64,000 nt of DNA from Lachnospiraceae bacterium 28-4 (GCA_000403275.2 KE159598.1:450128-514127), one strand, 5' to 3'; positions 1 through 8,940 are shown, counted from the first letter of the stretch. The notes: generated by a model from the letters alone, not told the origin. Numbers and translations are program-made.

Positions 1-951
1 AATGTGAGAATATCCCACGACGGCAGCCATGACAAATCGCAATGGACGGTGACGACCAATATGGGTTCGGAACTCGACGGGGCGGATGGGGCAACGGAAG
101 AGGATCCCTGTGCGCCGGAAACAGTTTCAGCCATTTACCGCGTGATCGACGGAAATTATGAGGATACTTATATAGGGCAGACTTCAGGAAGCGACGCCGT
201 GATCCTCCTGCGTATGAACCGGCCGCTGGCAGTATGCGGATTGAAATATACGGTCAAATCGGGAACGCCGGTCAGCGATTATGAGATCGAGGTAAGCGTG
301 GACGGCAGCCAGTGGACGACGGTCAAGAAAGGAAGATTTGAAGAGAAAAAAGGAAGCCAGACGGTTTACTTTGAGAATGCGGCGGGAGATCCCTGGATAT
401 GTACATATGATGCGGCTTATGTCAGGTTAAAGGCTTTGGGACAGAGCCATATGAGCATAACGGAAGTAGACTTGCTCGGGCCGGCGGGAGACAGTATTTC
501 TTTTGGCGTGAAAGAGAGCGGCACACAGGGAGCCGTGGGAATTTTAGAAGAGGAATACGTTTATGAGCAGGGAAAAGCCATTCCCCAAGGTTCGCTGATC
601 TTTACGGGAAATTATAAAGGAAACCCGGATTATAACGTGGTGGTGCTTTACGATGAAGACGGTTCCGTAGTCGGAGGCGTGGACGAAGAAAATGTACTGA
701 AAGCGGAACAGATCATTTTGGCTAAAGTGCCTGAAAACGGGGCGCTCGGGGAAGTAAGCGACGGAATCTGGATCTATTGGATCGAGCCGGAATACATAGA
801 CCAATGGAAAGGAAAGACGGTGCGTGCGCAGCTTTACCGTGTGGATAACGCGATGACGAACGAGGGACAGAGGCTTGTAAGCGATACGCTGCCTCTGAGG
901 ATACCGGAGACTTTGGAATATATTACCTTTGTAGGAAAAGAGGAGCAATAA
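1..951 (+). CDS. C-terminal part of a discoidin (F5/8 type C)-domain surface protein, cut by the window edge
   Basis: The frame is already open at base 1, so this is probably the tail of a longer secreted protein; the GTG at base 4 need not be a start. About the first 160 residues look like a discoidin/F5/8 type C carbohydrate-binding domain: an acidic stretch, then a VIDGNYEDTY-like segment, beta-rich repeats with SVDGSQWTTVKKG, and a closing RLKALG...ITEVDLLG strand. The remainder (ILEEEYVYEQGKAIPQGSLIF onward) is a beta-rich module I do not recognise. No sortase motif or membrane anchor is seen at the C-terminus. A 41-bp gap separates it from an anchored cohesin-like gene, so the two are probably co-transcribed. 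The missing N-terminus may carry a catalytic domain, possibly a glycosidase given the fucose genes downstream, but that is inference. Confidence 0.6.
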   Translation, partial: NVRISHDGSHDKSQWTVTTNMGSELDGADGATEEDPCAPETVSAIYRVIDGNYEDTYIGQTSGSDAVILLRMNRPLAVCGLKYTVKSGTPVSDYEIEVSVDGSQWTTVKKGRFEEKKGSQTVYFENAAGDPWICTYDAAYVRLKALGQSHMSITEVDLLGPAGDSISFGVKESGTQGAVGILEEEYVYEQGKAIPQGSLIFTGNYKGNPDYNVVVLYDEDGSVVGGVDEENVLKAEQIILAKVPENGALGEVSDGIWIYWIEPEYIDQWKGKTVRAQLYRVDNAMTNEGQRLVSDTLPLRIPETLEYITFVGKEEQ

Positions 952-992
952 CGGAATAACGTTGATAGAAAAAGCGCTTAAGAGGTGTACGG

Positions 993-2180
993 ATGAAGAA
1001 AGGATTATATTTGGGAGCGGTTGTTTGGGCGCTGGTCTGCCCGATGCGGGTTTTTGCAGCCGGGCAGGACGCGGTAAATTTAAGTCAGGAAGGTTCGAAA
1101 GTAGCCGTATCGCTGGAAATGAGCAATGCAGCGGAAGAAGAAATTACGGCCGTTTCCCTTTCGCTGAAAGTGGATACGGAGAGACAGGCTGAGGTGGGAT
1201 TTGAATTTTCCCCGAACGTACAAGGTACGGAACATGGATTCATATATAAAGAAGAGGCGGGGAGGCTGGATATTTATGCGGCTTCCGCGAAGAGCCTGTT
1301 TGATGGAGAAGTGCTGAATCTTGGCTATGTCAGCATAACGCCGGCGGATGCGGCGCAGCTTACGTCGGTGGAAATCAGTTATTGTGAAGATTCCTTTCGG
1401 ACAGCCAACGGATCTTATGGAGATAAAATACCGATGGTGGAAAAGGCGCCGGAGCCTGTGAGCGTGAAAATCGGCGATGGAGCGGTCTATCCGCCGGGGC
1501 CGGAGGAAGAGGAACCCGCTCCCGCTCCCGGCGGGGACCAGGAAGATGACGGACAGGAGCCGGGCGGCGGAAACCAAAATCCTGACGATGGGAACCAGGA
1601 GGATTCTTCCGGCGGAGGAAATATAAATGACGGGCTGTACGATGAGAACACACAGTTGAAAAACGATCCCTCTGACGCCCAGAATATTTCCTCTTCCGTT
1701 GTCCAGAAAGATAATCAGACTTCCGGGCTGATAGATATGAGTCAGGGAATGGCCGTTCAGGTAACCGGGAAGCCTGCCTCAGGAACAAGTGGGAAAGTGC
1801 GGACGAAGCGGGGCGGCAAAGTATCTGTCGTGGATCCCGGGGATGGGCCGTCAGGTATTCTCATTGCGAAGGAGGAAAACGGCATCCCCGGCGAGGGGAA
1901 TTCGGACGGAATGGATGCGGAGGCCTTGGCGGAAACGGAAGACGGAACGGAGAAAATACTGCTGGATCAGGAGAACGGCGGAATGGTAGACGGTAAAAAG
2001 AAGGCATTGAAAATAGATGGTAAAATCCTCCTGGTTTTCTGCCTGGCGGCAGCCGCAGTTATCGGCATTGTCACGGTGGTAGTGATTTTAAAAGGAAACG
2101 AGAGGGAGAGAAGGAAAAAGCGGAAACGGAAGAAAAAGAAACATTCCCATTCTTCGGAAAAAAAGAAGAGGGTGAAGTGA
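993..2180 (+). CDS. Membrane-anchored cohesin-like surface protein
   Basis: 395 residues. An N-terminal signal peptide (MKKGLYLGAVVWALVCPMRVFAAG) is followed by a domain at about 25-150 with the alternating beta-strand pattern of cohesin or dockerin-binding folds (VAVSLEMSNAAEEEITAVSLSLKVD, then GEVLNLGYVSITP). A long low-complexity linker rich in Pro, Gly, Glu and Asp follows (about 165-300). Near residues 345-368 is one hydrophobic helix, then a very basic Lys/Arg tail (RERRKKRKRKKKKHSH), a stop-transfer anchor with a cytoplasmic tail. The design suits a cell-surface scaffold that displays a binding domain beyond the wall. It lies 41 bp after the discoidin-domain gene, hinting at a docking or display role for that protein. 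The cohesin call rests on pattern only. Confidence 0.6.
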   Translation: MKKGLYLGAVVWALVCPMRVFAAGQDAVNLSQEGSKVAVSLEMSNAAEEEITAVSLSLKVDTERQAEVGFEFSPNVQGTEHGFIYKEEAGRLDIYAASAKSLFDGEVLNLGYVSITPADAAQLTSVEISYCEDSFRTANGSYGDKIPMVEKAPEPVSVKIGDGAVYPPGPEEEEPAPAPGGDQEDDGQEPGGGNQNPDDGNQEDSSGGGNINDGLYDENTQLKNDPSDAQNISSSVVQKDNQTSGLIDMSQGMAVQVTGKPASGTSGKVRTKRGGKVSVVDPGDGPSGILIAKEENGIPGEGNSDGMDAEALAETEDGTEKILLDQENGGMVDGKKKALKIDGKILLVFCLAAAAVIGIVTVVVILKGNERERRKKRKRKKKKHSHSSEKKKRVK

Positions 2181-2292
2181 AAAATGTTATATATTATGCC
2201 ATTATCCTTCGATTTTTTGTGCCGGCGACATGATACTATTTTATTATACGTTTGTAAAAGCAGATGAATGTTGATGGATTGGAGGGATTGCG

Positions 2293-2736
2293 ATGTTAAA
2301 AGGAGTTCCGGGGATCTTATCCCCAGAATTGCTGAAAGTATTGTGTGAGATGGGGCATAGCGACAGGCTGGTAATTGCCGACGGTAATTTCCCGGCGGAG
2401 ACCATGGGAAGGGATGCGGTCGTTATCCGCATGGACGGACATGGTATCCCGGAAATATTGGACGCTATCCTGCAAGTATTTCCGTTGGATACTTATGTGG
2501 AGAAACCGGTGAATCTTATGGAAGTGATGCCGGGGGATACGGTGGAAACGCCGATCTGGAAGACTTATGAAAAGATTACGGCCTGCCATGACGAACGTGG
2601 GGCAGACGCCATCGGACAGATCGAACGCTTTGCTTTTTACGAGGAGGCAAAGAAAGTATACGCGATCATCGCCACGGGGGAAACGGCGCTTTACGCGAAT
2701 ATTATGCTGCAAAAAGGCGTTGTGGTCGATAAGTAG
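2293..2736 (+). CDS. fucU: L-fucose mutarotase, RbsD/FucU family
   Basis: 147 residues, the usual FucU length. It starts MLKGVPGILSPELLKVLCEMGHSD; the GHSD stretch and the following IADGNFPAET are family hallmarks, the His being the catalytic base region of RbsD/FucU. FucU interconverts the alpha and beta anomers of L-fucose in the cytoplasm and so feeds fucose isomerase, encoded about 17 kb downstream. GGATTGGAGGGATTGCG before the ATG supplies the ribosome site. It stands before the two-component genes and is probably transcribed with the locus. RbsD (ribose pyranase) is the alternative, but the isomerase and kinase in the same window favour fucose. Confidence 0.88.
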   Translation: MLKGVPGILSPELLKVLCEMGHSDRLVIADGNFPAETMGRDAVVIRMDGHGIPEILDAILQVFPLDTYVEKPVNLMEVMPGDTVETPIWKTYEKITACHDERGADAIGQIERFAFYEEAKKVYAIIATGETALYANIMLQKGVVVDK

Positions 2737-2865
2737 TAAAATCCCTGAACAATTATTTATGCACTTTTTGTAAAAATGCAGTATTTTCCTTTTTGGAATG
2801 CTTATAAAGGGGAATGCTGCATTTTGATTTCAGGGTCCGGCGGAAAGAAAGGAGCAGGACAGGGG

Positions 2866-4482
2866 ATGTATCGGATATTACTTGTGGATGATGAAGCGCT
2901 GATCCGGGAAGCGGTCAGCGAGAATGTACAATGGGAGAAATATGGATATGAACTGGCCGGCAGTTGTGAAAACGGAAAAGAGGCTTTGGAATTTATAGAG
3001 AAGAATCCGGTAGATGTAGTTCTTACGGATATTTGCATGCCGTATATGGACGGGATGCAGCTGAGCGAAAGGCTGGGCGAGGAGCATCCTTCCATAAAAA
3101 TTATTATTTTGAGCGGATACGATGATTTTGATTATGCGAAGAAAGCGATCCGCTATGGGGTCAAGGAATATTTATTAAAGCCGATTACGGCCGAAGAGAT
3201 GGGAAAGGCCTTGCTGGATCTGAAAGCGGAACTGGATAAGGAGCGAAAAGCGGAAAAGAAAATATCGGAATTGGAATCAGCCTATCGGAAGGGGCAGCAG
3301 CTTCTTTATTCCGATGCCTTGCTTCATCTGATCAGAGGCAGCAAGGCGGATGAGGAAATACGAAGAGAACTGGCGAAGGTAGGACTGAGCCTGGATTCTG
3401 CCGTGTACCGCGTGGCGGTAGTTGAACTGGATATTTATGCGCGCTCCACCTATAAACTGGATGAAGAACGGAAGAGGGAAAGCGCTCTTATGGCTTTTGT
3501 CCTGCATAATATCAGCCAGGAGATCGTGGAGAAAAATAAAGCGGGAGAAGTCTGCCAGGGAAAGGACCACCGAACTTATATTCTTCTCCATTCCAACCGT
3601 CCGGCGGAGTTCCGCCAGAAAGCAAGAAATATCTGTCGGGAAATCATCGGGCAGATGAACCGGATTATGCAGCTTGCCGTCAATATCGGTCTTGGGAGTT
3701 ATGCGGCGGAGACGGAAAATATATATAAATCTTACGAAGAAGCGGAAGAGGCTCTGGAGTATCATTATATCATGGGCGGCAACCGCATTATGGAAATAGA
3801 AGAAATACGGCAGGGAAAGCGCCAGGCGGATGTGGAGCGGATGCTGGATGTATTAGCCAATCATGTGAAAGGGAATGAGAGCCAAAAGATAGAAGACGAT
3901 TTTAAGGACATGGAGAAGGAATTGCGTGAATGCCGTTATGACAGAAGGAGTACGGGAATTGTCCTGCAGCGGGTGGTGGACATGATGGACGAGCTTTGCC
4001 GGCTGTCGGAAACGGAAGGATGCCAAAGGGCGGTTTCAGGAGAAGATGTGCTGGACAGGGCGCTGACGGCAGGACAGCTTCGGGAGGCGCTGGATATTCT
4101 TGCTTCTTACTGTAAGAAGACCGGCGAATGGATGGACAGCCAGAAAAATGTAGGCGGCAAAAAATATGCGGTAATGGCCATGGATTATATAGAAAAAAAT
4201 TACGGCGACTGCGATCTGAGCCTTCATTCCGTCTGTTCTTACCTGAATATCAGCACCAGCCGTTTCAGCGCCATTTTCAAACAGGTGACAGGGACGACGT
4301 TTATGGATGTGTTGATCGGGCTCAGGATGCAGAAGGCTAAAGAACTGCTGGAACATACGGACATGAAAAATTATGAGATTGCGGAACGGGTGGGCTTTAA
4401 CGATTCCCACTATTTCAGCATCGCTTTCAAGAAAATTACGGGAAAAACGCCTACCGAATATGCCAGGGAAATGAGGAAGTAA
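2866..4482 (+). CDS. YesN-type response regulator with AraC DNA-binding domain
   Basis: 538 residues from ATG 2866, chosen because GAAAGGAGCAGG lies just upstream and the receiver begins at once (MYRILLVDDEALIRE); the longer open frame from 2776 adds nothing conserved. The receiver spans about 1-120 with acidic D8/D9, phospho-acceptor D55 (VVLTDICMPYMDG) and the LSGYDDFDYAKKA...KEYLLKPI signature. A helical middle region leads to two AraC-type helix-turn-helices in the last 100 residues (SLHSVCSYLNISTSRFSAIFK and YEIAERVGFNDSHYFSIAFKK). It is the partner of the histidine kinase that starts directly after its stop codon. Such pairs usually control nearby sugar transport and catabolism, here plausibly fucose or mucin glycans. 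Confidence 0.9.
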   Translation: MYRILLVDDEALIREAVSENVQWEKYGYELAGSCENGKEALEFIEKNPVDVVLTDICMPYMDGMQLSERLGEEHPSIKIIILSGYDDFDYAKKAIRYGVKEYLLKPITAEEMGKALLDLKAELDKERKAEKKISELESAYRKGQQLLYSDALLHLIRGSKADEEIRRELAKVGLSLDSAVYRVAVVELDIYARSTYKLDEERKRESALMAFVLHNISQEIVEKNKAGEVCQGKDHRTYILLHSNRPAEFRQKARNICREIIGQMNRIMQLAVNIGLGSYAAETENIYKSYEEAEEALEYHYIMGGNRIMEIEEIRQGKRQADVERMLDVLANHVKGNESQKIEDDFKDMEKELRECRYDRRSTGIVLQRVVDMMDELCRLSETEGCQRAVSGEDVLDRALTAGQLREALDILASYCKKTGEWMDSQKNVGGKKYAVMAMDYIEKNYGDCDLSLHSVCSYLNISTSRFSAIFKQVTGTTFMDVLIGLRMQKAKELLEHTDMKNYEIAERVGFNDSHYFSIAFKKITGKTPTEYAREMRK

Positions 4483-6288
4483 ATGTCTGAAAAAAAGAAT
4501 CGCTTTACGGTTTTATCGTTGTTTAAAAGTGTGAAAACAACAATGCTTTGTTTGTTTTCTCTGCTGATCGTCATAACGATGGCTATCTTTCTTTTGATAT
4601 CCGTAGATTATACGAAAAAGACGGTTTTGGAGAATTCGACGGATTATACTTCCCGCCTGGTGCGCCAGGTGAACAGGGATATCGATTCCTACATCGATTA
4701 TATGGAAAATATCTCTTCTATGATTATTCAGGGCGGGGATGTACAGAGGTATCTGTTTATGAAGATGCCAAAGGAAGAGACGGAAGAAGTTTACGGGCGC
4801 ATTGTGACCCAGTTCAATACCGTCGTGGAGACGAGGCAGGATATTTCCAATATTGCGGTGGTGACGCCGGAGCGGGATTTTATTATTAACGGAGGGATGG
4901 ATAAGCTGAATGAAAATGTTTCCCTCCAGGATGTGGAATGGTTTGAAAAAGCATTGGAGGGGGACGAAAGCATATTGACGGCATCCCATGTCCAGCATGT
5001 AATACGCAATAACTATAAATGGGTAGTTACTTTGAGCAAAGGAATTGAGAATCCGCAGACAGGAGAAAACGGGGGCGTTTTTTTTATCGACCTGAACTAT
5101 AAACTGCTGAAAGATCTGTGTGAAAATAACAGCCTTGCCACGAACAGTTATGTATTTATTGTGGACGAAGCGGGAAAAATTATTTATCATCCGAAACAGC
5201 AGCTTCTTTATAACGGGCTGAAGGAAGAAAGGATCGGAGAGGTGCTGGAATGCGCTTCCGACAGTTATTTTGTCACCGATGAAAGGGGAGAAGGGGAAGG
5301 CAAGCTCTACACCGTATCGGTATCCGAAAAAACCGGATGGAGGGTGGTCGGCGTAGCGGACATCTCGGAACTGATGAAAAATAAGGAAGAAACGGAGTCG
5401 GTTTACGTGCTGACAGCGGTAATCCTTCTTGGAATCGCCATGGTGCTTGCCATATTTCTTGCCACGGCTATTACGAGGCCGATCAAAGAATTAAAGGACT
5501 CTATGAAAGAGGTGGAAAAAGGAAATTTTGAAAATACGGCCGTAGTGATTCGGTCGGACAGCGAGATCGACAGCCTGGGAAATTCTTTTAATCTTATGAC
5601 CGCAAAAATACGGCAGCTGATGAAGCAGAATATTTATGAGCAGGAGGAAAAACGCAAGAGCGAGATGAAAGCGCTCCGCTCGCAGATCAATCCCCATTTT
5701 CTGTATAATACGCTGGACTCTATTATCTGGATGGCAGAAGGGGGGAAGAATAAGGAAGTGGTGCGTATGACTTCCGCGCTGGCAAGGCTGCTGCGCCAGA
5801 GCATCAGCAACGATAACGAAAGAATTCCCTTGGAAAAAGAAGTGGATTACGCAGGAAGTTACCTGACTATCCAGAAGATGCGCTATAAAGATAAGCTGGA
5901 ATACGAAATAGAAGTGGCGGAGGACATTAAAAAGGAAGAAATCATCAACCTTATCTTGCAGCCTCTGGTGGAAAACGCTATTTACCACGGCATTAAGTAT
6001 AAAGGTTCCAAGGGGCTGATCCGCATTGTGGGATATGGAGAAGGAGACCACATAGTTTTGAAAGTGATCGATAACGGAATCGGTATGGATGAGGCTGCCT
6101 TGAAAGGTATATTCGATAAATCGCGGGCCAGCGAAGGGAATAACGGAGTGGGCGTTCATAATGTACAGACGCGGATACGCTTATATTATGGGGCGGAGTA
6201 CGGCCTTCATTTTGAAAGTACTTTGGGGGAAGGGACTACGGTGACGATCATTATCCCAAGGAATTTCAGAGAGGAGGAGAGAGGATGA
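4483..6288 (+). CDS. YesM/LytS-type sensor histidine kinase
   Basis: 601 residues; the ATG follows the regulator stop codon with no gap. Transmembrane helix 1 is at about 16-38. An extracellular sensor region of dCache type spans about 40-305, transmembrane helix 2 about 306-330, then a HAMP linker (ITRPIKELKDSMKEVEKGNF). The His_kinase box is RSQINPHFLYNTLDSIIWMAEGG with the phosphorylated His at about residue 405. The ATPase N-box is LILQPLVENAIYHGIK, followed by VIDNGIGMDE and a GVGVHNVQTRIRLYYG G-box. This architecture is standard for membrane kinases controlling sugar uptake in Gram-positive bacteria. The next gene, a sugar-binding protein, overlaps its end by four bases, so the three are translationally coupled. 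Confidence 0.9.
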   Translation: MSEKKNRFTVLSLFKSVKTTMLCLFSLLIVITMAIFLLISVDYTKKTVLENSTDYTSRLVRQVNRDIDSYIDYMENISSMIIQGGDVQRYLFMKMPKEETEEVYGRIVTQFNTVVETRQDISNIAVVTPERDFIINGGMDKLNENVSLQDVEWFEKALEGDESILTASHVQHVIRNNYKWVVTLSKGIENPQTGENGGVFFIDLNYKLLKDLCENNSLATNSYVFIVDEAGKIIYHPKQQLLYNGLKEERIGEVLECASDSYFVTDERGEGEGKLYTVSVSEKTGWRVVGVADISELMKNKEETESVYVLTAVILLGIAMVLAIFLATAITRPIKELKDSMKEVEKGNFENTAVVIRSDSEIDSLGNSFNLMTAKIRQLMKQNIYEQEEKRKSEMKALRSQINPHFLYNTLDSIIWMAEGGKNKEVVRMTSALARLLRQSISNDNERIPLEKEVDYAGSYLTIQKMRYKDKLEYEIEVAEDIKKEEIINLILQPLVENAIYHGIKYKGSKGLIRIVGYGEGDHIVLKVIDNGIGMDEAALKGIFDKSRASEGNNGVGVHNVQTRIRLYYGAEYGLHFESTLGEGTTVTIIIPRNFREEERG

Positions 6289-7265
6289 AAGTACATAAGA
6301 GAACTGCGCTTTTTTGGGCGGCAGCCGTTATGGTTCTGGTGCTTCTTGCTTTTTTCTTTTGGCATAACAGCAGAGGGAGGGATGAGAAACGCAGTATTAT
6401 TTTTATTCCGAAAGTGATCGATGAAGACAACGATTTCTGGAAACTGCTGATCGAAGGGGTGGAAATGGCGGCGGCCGAAAACAATATGGATCTTACGATA
6501 GTGGCGCCGGAAACGGAGGATGATTATACGGAACAGAATGCTCTGATCGAATGGGCGATCGAACAGAAACCTTCCGCGATTCTGCTGACGCCGTCCAGCT
6601 ATACGGAAACAACCCCCTATGCGAAAAAGGTGGTGGAAAGCGGAATACCGCTGATATTGGTAGACTCGGAAATTGACGAAGATATTGCGGATACGGTTAT
6701 TACGACGGATAATGTAAAACTGGGGGAAGTAGAAGGGGATTATATGCGGCAGTATGCCACGGAGGAATCCCAGATCGCGATCATCGGCCACGTGGAAGGG
6801 TCTTCCACCGCCATCGAGAGGGAAGAGGGCGTGAGAAAGGGCCTTGGAGAGTATGAGGACAGGATCGTGGACGTGGTATTCTGCGATTCCGATTACGATA
6901 AAGCCTATCTGCTGATGTTGGAGCTGATGGAAAAATATCCTGATATCGATCTTGTGGCCGGATTAAATGAATATTCCGCGGTGGGGGCCGCCAGGGCGAT
7001 CAAGGAAAAGGGAAGGCAGGACATCCGCGTAGTGGGTATTGACAGCTCTTTAGAGGAAATACAGTTTTTGGAAGAAGGTATTTTTGAAATTATAGTGATT
7101 CAGAATCCTTTTAAAATGGGTTATCTTGGGGTGGAGGCTGCTGCGAGCCTTCTGAATGGGGAAAAAGTGGTAAAACATATCGATTCCGGCTGCGAGCTGA
7201 TCAGCAACGACAGCGTGTATACGGAAGAAAACCAGAAATTATTATTTCCCTTCAGGGAAGAGTAG
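6285..7265 (+). CDS. Membrane-tethered periplasmic-type sugar-binding protein
   Basis: 326 residues of the ribose/galactose-binding (Peripla_BP_4) family. After the N-terminal anchor (about residues 9-27, ALFWAAAVMVLVLLAFFFW) come IIFIPKVIDEDNDFWKLLIEG, ILLTPSSYTETTPYAKKV and GIPLILVDSEID, typical of the fold. There is no lipobox Cys, so it seems held by an uncleaved N-terminal helix rather than as a lipoprotein. Its start overlaps the kinase stop (ATGA), and no permease or ATPase adjoins it. I infer that it works as a co-sensor presenting a sugar to the adjacent kinase rather than as a transport component. The locus transporter has its own binding protein at 17024-18205. Confidence 0.85.
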   Translation: MKVHKRTALFWAAAVMVLVLLAFFFWHNSRGRDEKRSIIFIPKVIDEDNDFWKLLIEGVEMAAAENNMDLTIVAPETEDDYTEQNALIEWAIEQKPSAILLTPSSYTETTPYAKKVVESGIPLILVDSEIDEDIADTVITTDNVKLGEVEGDYMRQYATEESQIAIIGHVEGSSTAIEREEGVRKGLGEYEDRIVDVVFCDSDYDKAYLLMLELMEKYPDIDLVAGLNEYSAVGAARAIKEKGRQDIRVVGIDSSLEEIQFLEEGIFEIIVIQNPFKMGYLGVEAAASLLNGEKVVKHIDSGCELISNDSVYTEENQKLLFPFREE

Positions 7266-7267
7266 TA

Positions 7268-7359
7268 GTGTGAAGAGGAGTTCTAAGGCTCGCACCAGTG
7301 GGTGCTTCGCCAAGAACTTCTCTTCACACCGTTGATAGTTTGTGCCGCCGGGAGGCGGC
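7268..7359. repeat. Small hairpin element, family E copy 1, with trailing GC hairpin
   Basis: Starts two bases after the TAG of the binding-protein gene. GTGTGAAGAG pairs with CTCTTCACAC at 7320-7329. Inside lies GGCTC-GCACC-AGTG-GGTGC-TTCGCC with a 5-bp inner stem, flanked by paired AGTTCT/AGAACT. A second hairpin (GCCGCC/GGCGGC, 7344-7359) follows. A near-identical copy is at 60373 and diverged copies are at 42639 and 46461. It could act as a terminator or attenuator, although no U-run follows. Confidence 0.7.
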
Positions 7360-7392
7360 ATGTGGATGAGTGTAGAAAGGATGGATGGTAAA

Positions 7393-7830
7393 ATGTTGGA
7401 TGGCGTGGAAAAAATATTTGAGAACATGCAGACAATGATGAAAAAGCTGAAAAAAGCATCTTATGAAAAAAATATGGTTGGTTTCAGAGATGAACACGGG
7501 CATTATTTTTCGGAAATGATGGCATATATGGAAGCTGCTGAAGATAAGGAAAGCGCGGCAAAGGAAATCGCTTCGGAGTTCGTGGACAGGGTGGAAGGCA
7601 ATTATAAGGTAAAAGGAAGGATCAATGGCAGGATACAGGCCGATTTGAATTTCTTTATGATATATTATACCTTTCCTGCCCTTTTGATGACAGGCAGTGA
7701 TCATGCCAAAACGGTAGCGGATGCTGTCTGCGCTGAATGGGGGAGCCGCTTTAAAGACAGCAAGATCAATTACGCCGATTACGACACGATTTATGCGGGA
7801 TTCCGTGAAAAAATACTCGGCATTTTTTAA
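7393..7830 (+). CDS. Conserved hypothetical small soluble protein
   Basis: 145 residues from ATG 7393; AAAGG lies 12 bases upstream. ATG codons at 7360, 7366 and 7381 are in frame, so the start is uncertain. The product is helical and charged, without signal peptide or membrane helix: MLDGVEKIFENMQTMMKKLKK, then GHYFSEMMAYMEAAEDKESA, and a hydrophobic DLNFFMIYYTFPALLM stretch near the middle. I recognise no family. It is encoded between the hairpin element and a convergent AraC-type gene that it overlaps by four bases, so no terminator separates them. Confidence 0.6.
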   Translation: MLDGVEKIFENMQTMMKKLKKASYEKNMVGFRDEHGHYFSEMMAYMEAAEDKESAAKEIASEFVDRVEGNYKVKGRINGRIQADLNFFMIYYTFPALLMTGSDHAKTVADAVCAEWGSRFKDSKINYADYDTIYAGFREKILGIF

Positions 7831-8699
7831 GGGGATATGGAAAACTGTTTCCGGTAAGCGGTGGCGCTTTGGCCGTAATAGCGTTTGAAGGAAGCGGAAA
7901 AATGCTCGACGCAGGAGTAACCGGTATCTTCTGCAATTTGTGTGACTGACAGAGAAGGATTTTGTAAAAGAATGGAGGCGGCAGACATGCGCGCTTCTGT
8001 TTTTTTCTGTAGAAAAGTTTTGCCGTAATGAAGTTTTAACAATCGTTCCGTCTGACGGATGCCCAGCCCGAGGCGGGCGGACAGTGCGTTGAGCGTAAGC
8101 GTCCGGTATTCATAAAGAAAACATTCTTCGATAATCAGGTATTTGTTGTCAAATAAATTAGGAGCGTCGGTGCAGGAATTTGTTTCCATCCGCCCCTCGT
8201 AATTTCTTACCAGCTTGATGATCAGCTGTTTTAAAAGAATCTCCGCCTGGATGGAATAGCCGGTATAGCGGTGTTCCAGTTCGAAGAAAAGCTGCTTCAT
8301 CAGCGTATGGATATCCTGGCTGTCCTGACCGAACCAGAAATCGGTCTGCCGGAAAATTCTGGCAAGCTTTTTTTCAGCAAGGGAGGGAGACGGGGCAGGA
8401 CAGCGTCCTATTTTTAAATAAATGCAGTATTCGCACATGGGGTCTTCCGAATCGGGAATCTGGGAATGCTCGATAAAAGGCCCGGTGATGAAAAGCGTAT
8501 TGGGGACGATATCATAAGATGCCCCTTCAATGGAAGCGTTTCCATAGCCAAAAGGGATATAGTGGATCTCATAACTGTTTTTACTATGGCTGTGGAGAGG
8601 AATGGAACGCTCAAAACGTTCCAGGACAATATTGGAAATATGAAAATCATATTCTCCCAGGGAGAAATGAAGGTCGAAATGGTCTAAGCGTTTTAACAT
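7827..8699 (-). CDS. AraC-family transcriptional regulator with cupin-like sensor domain
   Basis: 290 residues from ATG 8699. This start has AAGGAG nine bases upstream on the minus strand; the open frame upstream runs into an inverted repeat and is not coding. Residues about 1-160 form a cupin-like arm (LHSHSKNSYEIHYIPFGYG, then FITGPFIEHSQIPD). The C-terminal 100 residues hold two helix-turn-helices (LTLNALSARLGLGIRQTERLLK and SVTQIAEDTGYSCVEHFSASFKRYYG). It probably responds to a sugar or metabolite of this locus. Its upstream region contains the 38-bp-arm palindrome starting 60 bp from the ATG, so that structure would lie in the 5' untranslated region or promoter. Confidence 0.85.
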   Translation of the reverse strand: MLKRLDHFDLHFSLGEYDFHISNIVLERFERSIPLHSHSKNSYEIHYIPFGYGNASIEGASYDIVPNTLFITGPFIEHSQIPDSEDPMCEYCIYLKIGRCPAPSPSLAEKKLARIFRQTDFWFGQDSQDIHTLMKQLFFELEHRYTGYSIQAEILLKQLIIKLVRNYEGRMETNSCTDAPNLFDNKYLIIEECFLYEYRTLTLNALSARLGLGIRQTERLLKLHYGKTFLQKKTEARMSAASILLQNPSLSVTQIAEDTGYSCVEHFSASFKRYYGQSATAYRKQFSISP

Positions 8700-8758
8700 G
8701 AGGGGAGTCTCCTTAGGGGGGCGGGGCAGGGAGAAGGTTTTTAGAGAGGTTGTGGAGG

Positions 8759-8940
8759 CGGAGATGGTGTCAAAATGGAGGCAGGGAGGTTGGTGCGCAT
8801 TCTGCTGCACGGGGCATTCCGATGGACCTCTGAAAACGAAAATCGTGTCAGCAGAGGCTTCCGCGATTTTTGAGTTCCATCTCCATCGTGCAGAAGCCAT
8901 TTGCACCAACCTCCCTGCCTCCATTTTGACACCATCTCCG
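8759..8940. repeat. Long-hairpin element, family A, copy 1 (38-bp perfect arms)
   Basis: Arms 8759-8796 and 8903-8940 are perfect inverted repeats of 38 bp (beginning CGGAGATGGTGTC). The 106-nt core between them is about 85% identical by eye to the reverse complement of the core at 35542-35640, while the arms differ, sharing only short blocks such as AGGCAGGGAGG. The core folds on itself: in this orientation an ATCGTG/CGCGAT pairing and a TGCACG/CGTGCA pairing. Open frames inside it on both strands are artefacts of the palindrome. Confidence 0.8.
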
